A DNA stretch of 12,410 bases, taken from contig DNYJ01000040.1 in assembly GCA_003505155.1 (NCBI GenBank), positions 885-13,294 on the forward strand, written 5' to 3'. Under the pieces are notes generated by a model. The model had not been told where the DNA came from and searched no databases. It saw only the letters and a program-made list of their open reading frames with translations. Below, one piece after another: positions 10,925 to 12,410 of this stretch. Positions within the stretch are counted from its first letter, which is position 1. Each line of letters starts with the position of its first letter. The stretch is from Candidatus Uhrbacteria bacterium. Its GTDB lineage: Bacteria; Patescibacteriota; Patescibacteriia; UBA9934; UBA10169. Made by a program: the position numbers and the translations under genes.

Positions 10925-10929
10925 CCCCT

Positions 10930-10946
10930 CATCTAATATCTAATAT
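10930..10946 (+). repeat. TATCTAA-type spacer repeat left of palindromic element
   Basis: ATCTAATATCTAATAT, about two and a half copies of a 7-bp unit, abuts the left inverted repeat. The right flank of the element (11131-11141, TATCCAATATC) is of the same kind, so the element appears to sit inside a pre-existing stretch of this repeat. Confidence 0.6.
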
Positions 10947-11130
10947 CTATAGACCTCACACTATGAAACAGGACTCCATCAAGCGTAAAACAGGCGAACT
11001 CCTGGCTCTTCGATCGAAAAAATCCTCAATGGAGCTATGGCTCCATTTGTGGTTTTTTCGATCTGTAGAGCTTCGGATTTCATCCTGTTTAACGCTAGCT
11101 AAGTCCTGTTTCATAGTGTGAGGTCTATAG
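10947..11130. mobile_element. 184-bp palindromic element with perfect 29-bp terminal inverted repeats
   Basis: Arms 10947-10975 and 11102-11130 are exact 29-bp reverse complements (left begins CTATAGACCTCACAC). The interior is also symmetric: AGCGT-A-AAACAGG (10982-10994) pairs with its mirror at 11084-11096 at 12 of 13 positions; GATCGAAAAAA (11012-11022) pairs perfectly with 11053-11063; AATGGAGC (11028-11035) pairs with 11040-11047 around a TATG loop. The whole could form one long hairpin or cruciform. The flanks share TAT next to both ends (10944-10946, 11131-11133), a possible 3-bp target duplication. No transposase is encoded; a 53-codon frame (from 10963) and antisense frames are by-products of the palindrome. 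Best described as a MITE/REP-like non-autonomous element; a regulatory RNA hairpin is the alternative. Confidence 0.8.
11012..11063. terminator. Central hairpin of the element, possible bidirectional terminator
   Basis: The core hairpin AATGGAGC/GCTCCATT with a TATG loop is followed within five bases by TTTTTT on the + strand and, by symmetry, on the - strand. This resembles an intrinsic terminator in both directions. If functional it would reduce read-through from argS into the bactofilin gene. The A6 and T6 runs may instead only pair with each other as outer stem. Confidence 0.35.
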
Positions 11131-11145
11131 TATCCAATATCTTCT

Positions 11146-11505
11146 ATGGCTAAGGAACATCTGCAAGAGACGATCATCGCTCAAGGGGTGAAGGTCGAGG
11201 GGGATTTTCAGAGCGAGGGGGATGTCATTATCGAGGGGGAAGTGAAGGGGAACGTGAAGACGAAGGCGCACTTGCGTGTGGGCGAATCGGCGCGCATCCA
11301 TGCTGATGTGTCTGCCAAGAGCGCCGTTGTTGCCGGAGAAATCCAGGGCAACGTAACGATTGCCGAGCGACTGGAGCTCGGGGAGCACTCTGTGGTCAAA
11401 GGGGATATCACCACCGAGGTATTGAGTATCGCTCCCGGCGCGCGCGTGAACGGGATGTTGACGATGGGCGGGAAGCAAGAAGGCGTAGAAAACGTAGAGA
11501 CGTAG
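11146..11505 (+). CDS. Bactofilin (polymer-forming cytoskeletal protein)
   Basis: 119 aa, the usual minimal size. The central part (about 12-108) is the bactofilin beta-helix, with regularly spaced hydrophobic and glycine positions (VKVEGDFQSEGDVIIEGEVKG, GNVTIAERLELGEHSVVKG), flanked by a short polar N-terminus without a membrane segment. Bactofilins self-assemble without nucleotide into filaments or patches and serve as scaffolds for envelope, shape or polar proteins. The C-terminal tail (EGVENVET) is encoded by a GTAGA-type repeat, not by the conserved core. ATG 11146 lies 15 nt after the palindromic element with no Shine-Dalgarno; any separate promoter would have to sit in that element. 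Followed after 25 nt by the DAGK-like gene. Confidence 0.92.
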   Translation: MAKEHLQETIIAQGVKVEGDFQSEGDVIIEGEVKGNVKTKAHLRVGESARIHADVSAKSAVVAGEIQGNVTIAERLELGEHSVVKGDITTEVLSIAPGARVNGMLTMGGKQEGVENVET

Positions 11506-11507
11506 AA
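11484..11507 (+). repeat. CGTAGA repeat at the 3' end of the bactofilin gene
   Basis: CGTAGA begins at 11484, 11493 and 11501, a period of 8-9 bp. It encodes the last residues (GVENVET), and the third copy supplies the TAG stop. The core matches the GTGGTAGAR repeat inside valS. Confidence 0.6.
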
Positions 11508-11530
11508 ACAAGAGACGTTCTTCACCACCT

Positions 11531-12283
11531 ATGTACTACTACATCTACGATGAGTTCGTCTCCAACAAGAAGTACGAGCGTGAGCTTATCGCCATCGAAA
11601 ATCGTCTTGCCGATTTGGGAATTGCCGGTCGTGTGGCGCGTCTGGCGCTCTTTAAGCATGCGGAGGCTCTCATTGCCGATGAGCTACGCCGTGGCCAGAT
11701 TGAGACGGTGGTAGTGGTCGGGAACGATCAGACTGTGCACAAAGTTTCCGATGCGATTTCGGGATACGATGTTGCGTTGGGACTCATCCCGCTTGGGACG
11801 GACAATCAGTTCGCCAAGATGCTTGGGATTCCCCTTGGAGTTGCCGCGGTGGACATTCTCTCGGCGCGCAATATCGAAGTGATTGATGTCGGCCGATTGA
11901 ACGGCCAGCGGTTCGTGACGGGAGTGTGTTTCCCGCGCCAGATTGGGACGGTTATATGCGACAATCGGTTTACGATGAAAACGGAGCGAGCGGGAGTTAT
12001 TGAGGTTCGCAACCTCGCCTGCGAAGCGGATCCGTCCGGGGGCATGGGGAATCCAACCGACGGGCTTCTCGAAACCGTGATTGCAGTCGAACCAAAATCT
12101 TTTTTCTTTCATCGGGCATCAAGCCGGAAAAAGAGCGTGGTCGGCTCCAAAGAAATTGAAATTGATTTTCCGGAAACCGTTATAGCCACGGCGGATGGGA
12201 AGAAAGTGGAAAGCTCGCACTTCTCCATTACCGTGGAACCCCTGGCACTTAAGGTCATTACGGGAAAGGAACGGATGTTTTAG
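11531..12283 (+). CDS. Diacylglycerol-kinase-fold (YegS/DgkB-like) protein with altered active site
   Basis: 250 aa, shorter than typical bacterial lipid kinases (about 290-320). The N-terminal half matches the DAGK catalytic fold: VVVVGNDQTVHKVSDAI (59-75) occupies the place of the GGDGT nucleotide loop, followed by LGLIPLGTDNQFAKMLGIP (83-101), the usual PLGTxNxFA segment. The C-terminal beta domain ends ADGKKVESSHFSITVEPLAL, where family members have a DGE-type motif. The glycines of GGDGT are changed (GNDQT) and DGE reads DGK, so lipid phosphorylation is uncertain. A soluble nucleotide-binding or regulatory role is equally possible. No membrane segment is visible. ATG 11531 lacks a Shine-Dalgarno. 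Last gene of the operon, before the terminator at 12325; placement after a bactofilin hints at an envelope role, by inference only. Confidence 0.75.
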   Translation: MYYYIYDEFVSNKKYERELIAIENRLADLGIAGRVARLALFKHAEALIADELRRGQIETVVVVGNDQTVHKVSDAISGYDVALGLIPLGTDNQFAKMLGIPLGVAAVDILSARNIEVIDVGRLNGQRFVTGVCFPRQIGTVICDNRFTMKTERAGVIEVRNLACEADPSGGMGNPTDGLLETVIAVEPKSFFFHRASSRKKSVVGSKEIEIDFPETVIATADGKKVESSHFSITVEPLALKVITGKERMF

Positions 12284-12293
12284 GAAACTGGAG

Positions 12294-12314
12294 TTAACGG
12301 AGGCTCTCCGCTAA
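12294..12314. other. Small stem-loop after the DAGK-like gene
   Basis: TTAACGGAG (12294-12302) pairs with CTCCGCTAA (12306-12314) at 8 of 9 positions around a GCT loop. It starts 11 nt after the stop codon and has no U-tract, so it is more likely a 3' mRNA structure ahead of the real terminator. Confidence 0.4.
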
Positions 12315-12324
12315 AACAAAGAGA

Positions 12325-12357
12325 ACAAAAAACAGTTTCAGTAAAACTGTTTTTTGT
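12325..12357. terminator. Strong bidirectional intrinsic terminator
   Basis: Perfect 14-bp inverted repeat, ACAAAAAACAGTTT (12325-12338) and its complement (12344-12357), around a 5-nt CAGTA loop. A T6 run follows the inner stem on the + strand and, by symmetry, on the - strand. It ends the valS-to-DAGK operon and would also stop transcription of the convergent tRNA; its last base coincides with the tRNA CCA end. Confidence 0.85.
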
Positions 12358-12410
12358 GGTGCGCGGGAGAGGACTCGAACCTCCATTCCCTTGCGGGAGC
12401 TACCACCTCA
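12357..12410 (-). tRNA. tRNA-Leu (probably GAG anticodon), 3' part only
   Basis: On the - strand the sequence ends in an encoded CCA, discriminator A (12360), acceptor strand CCCGCGC, a T arm GGAGG-TTCGAGT-CCTCT, and a long variable arm with a TCCC-GCAA-GGGA hairpin, making it a class II tRNA. The visible anticodon loop end reads T-GAG-G-T before the GGTAG stem strand, giving anticodon GAG and G37. Long arm plus A73 fit leucine, not serine (usually G73); tyrosine would need GTA in the loop. The D arm and 5' acceptor strand are outside the window, so identity is probable, not certain. Confidence 0.78.

Noticed and set aside
10947..11130. CRISPR array or phage attachment site
   Set aside because: There are two inverted copies, not several direct repeats with spacers; no cas or integrase gene and no tRNA overlap here.
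11126..11131. TATAGT at the right end of the element as a -10 box for the bactofilin gene
   Set aside because: No acceptable -35 lies 16-18 bp upstream and there is no extended -10; left as a weak possibility.
10956..11177. Small open frames on both strands in the palindromic element (53 codons from 10963 on +, 73 aa on -)
   Set aside because: They follow from the palindrome, which makes both strands read alike; no conserved motif and no initiation signal.

Overview
The window reads as a piece of a small, gene-dense bacterial chromosome, most likely from a Patescibacteria/CPR lineage of the Parcubacteria kind. That placement is inference. It rests on the mix of genes (repetitive secreted Ig-like proteins, a degenerate DHH-family protein, CPR-flavoured ValRS and TyrRS, a lone bactofilin, a reduced diacylglycerol-kinase-like protein), on the lack of Shine-Dalgarno sequences before the starts, and on overlapping or nearly abutting genes. 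TGA acts as a stop (end of tyrS) and no reading frame needs it as a sense codon, so the standard bacterial code fits and the UGA=Gly code of Gracilibacteria/SR1 does not.

Region 1 (1-4036) holds two tandem paralogous secreted proteins on the + strand. The first lacks its 5' end and finishes at a strong intrinsic terminator. The second is complete, with a signal peptide, its own promoter and a perfect 8-bp inverted repeat over the predicted transcription start. Both share the order Ig-like domain, poly-glycine hinge, Kre9/KNH-like beta domain, C-terminal 'RxF' modules.

Region 2 (4046-5303) is a - strand DHH-fold protein that has lost nearly all the metal-binding residues of its family. It converges on the second surface protein with a 9-bp gap. 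It diverges from valS across a compact intergenic region with two good back-to-back sigma70-type promoters, which help fix both starts.

Region 3 (5304-12357) is a probable + strand operon: valS, tyrS (overlapping valS), argS, a 184-bp palindromic element, a bactofilin gene and a DAGK-like gene, closed by a 14-bp-stem terminator. Three aminoacyl-tRNA synthetases are thus grouped with a cytoskeletal/envelope scaffold and a lipid-kinase-fold protein. The terminator abuts the CCA end of a tRNA-Leu running in from the right on the - strand.

The most striking non-genic items are: (a) the 184-bp element between argS and the bactofilin gene, with perfect 29-bp terminal inverted repeats and a mostly self-complementary interior, looking like a MITE/REP-type mobile element or giant RNA hairpin; (b) a GC-rich quasi-palindrome lying in frame inside valS, like a Rickettsia-style protein-coding palindromic element; (c) short degenerate repeats (TATCYARTATC-like and GTAGA-like) recurring in spacers and also inside coding sequence; and (d) two proteins whose folds are recognisable but whose catalytic signatures are eroded.
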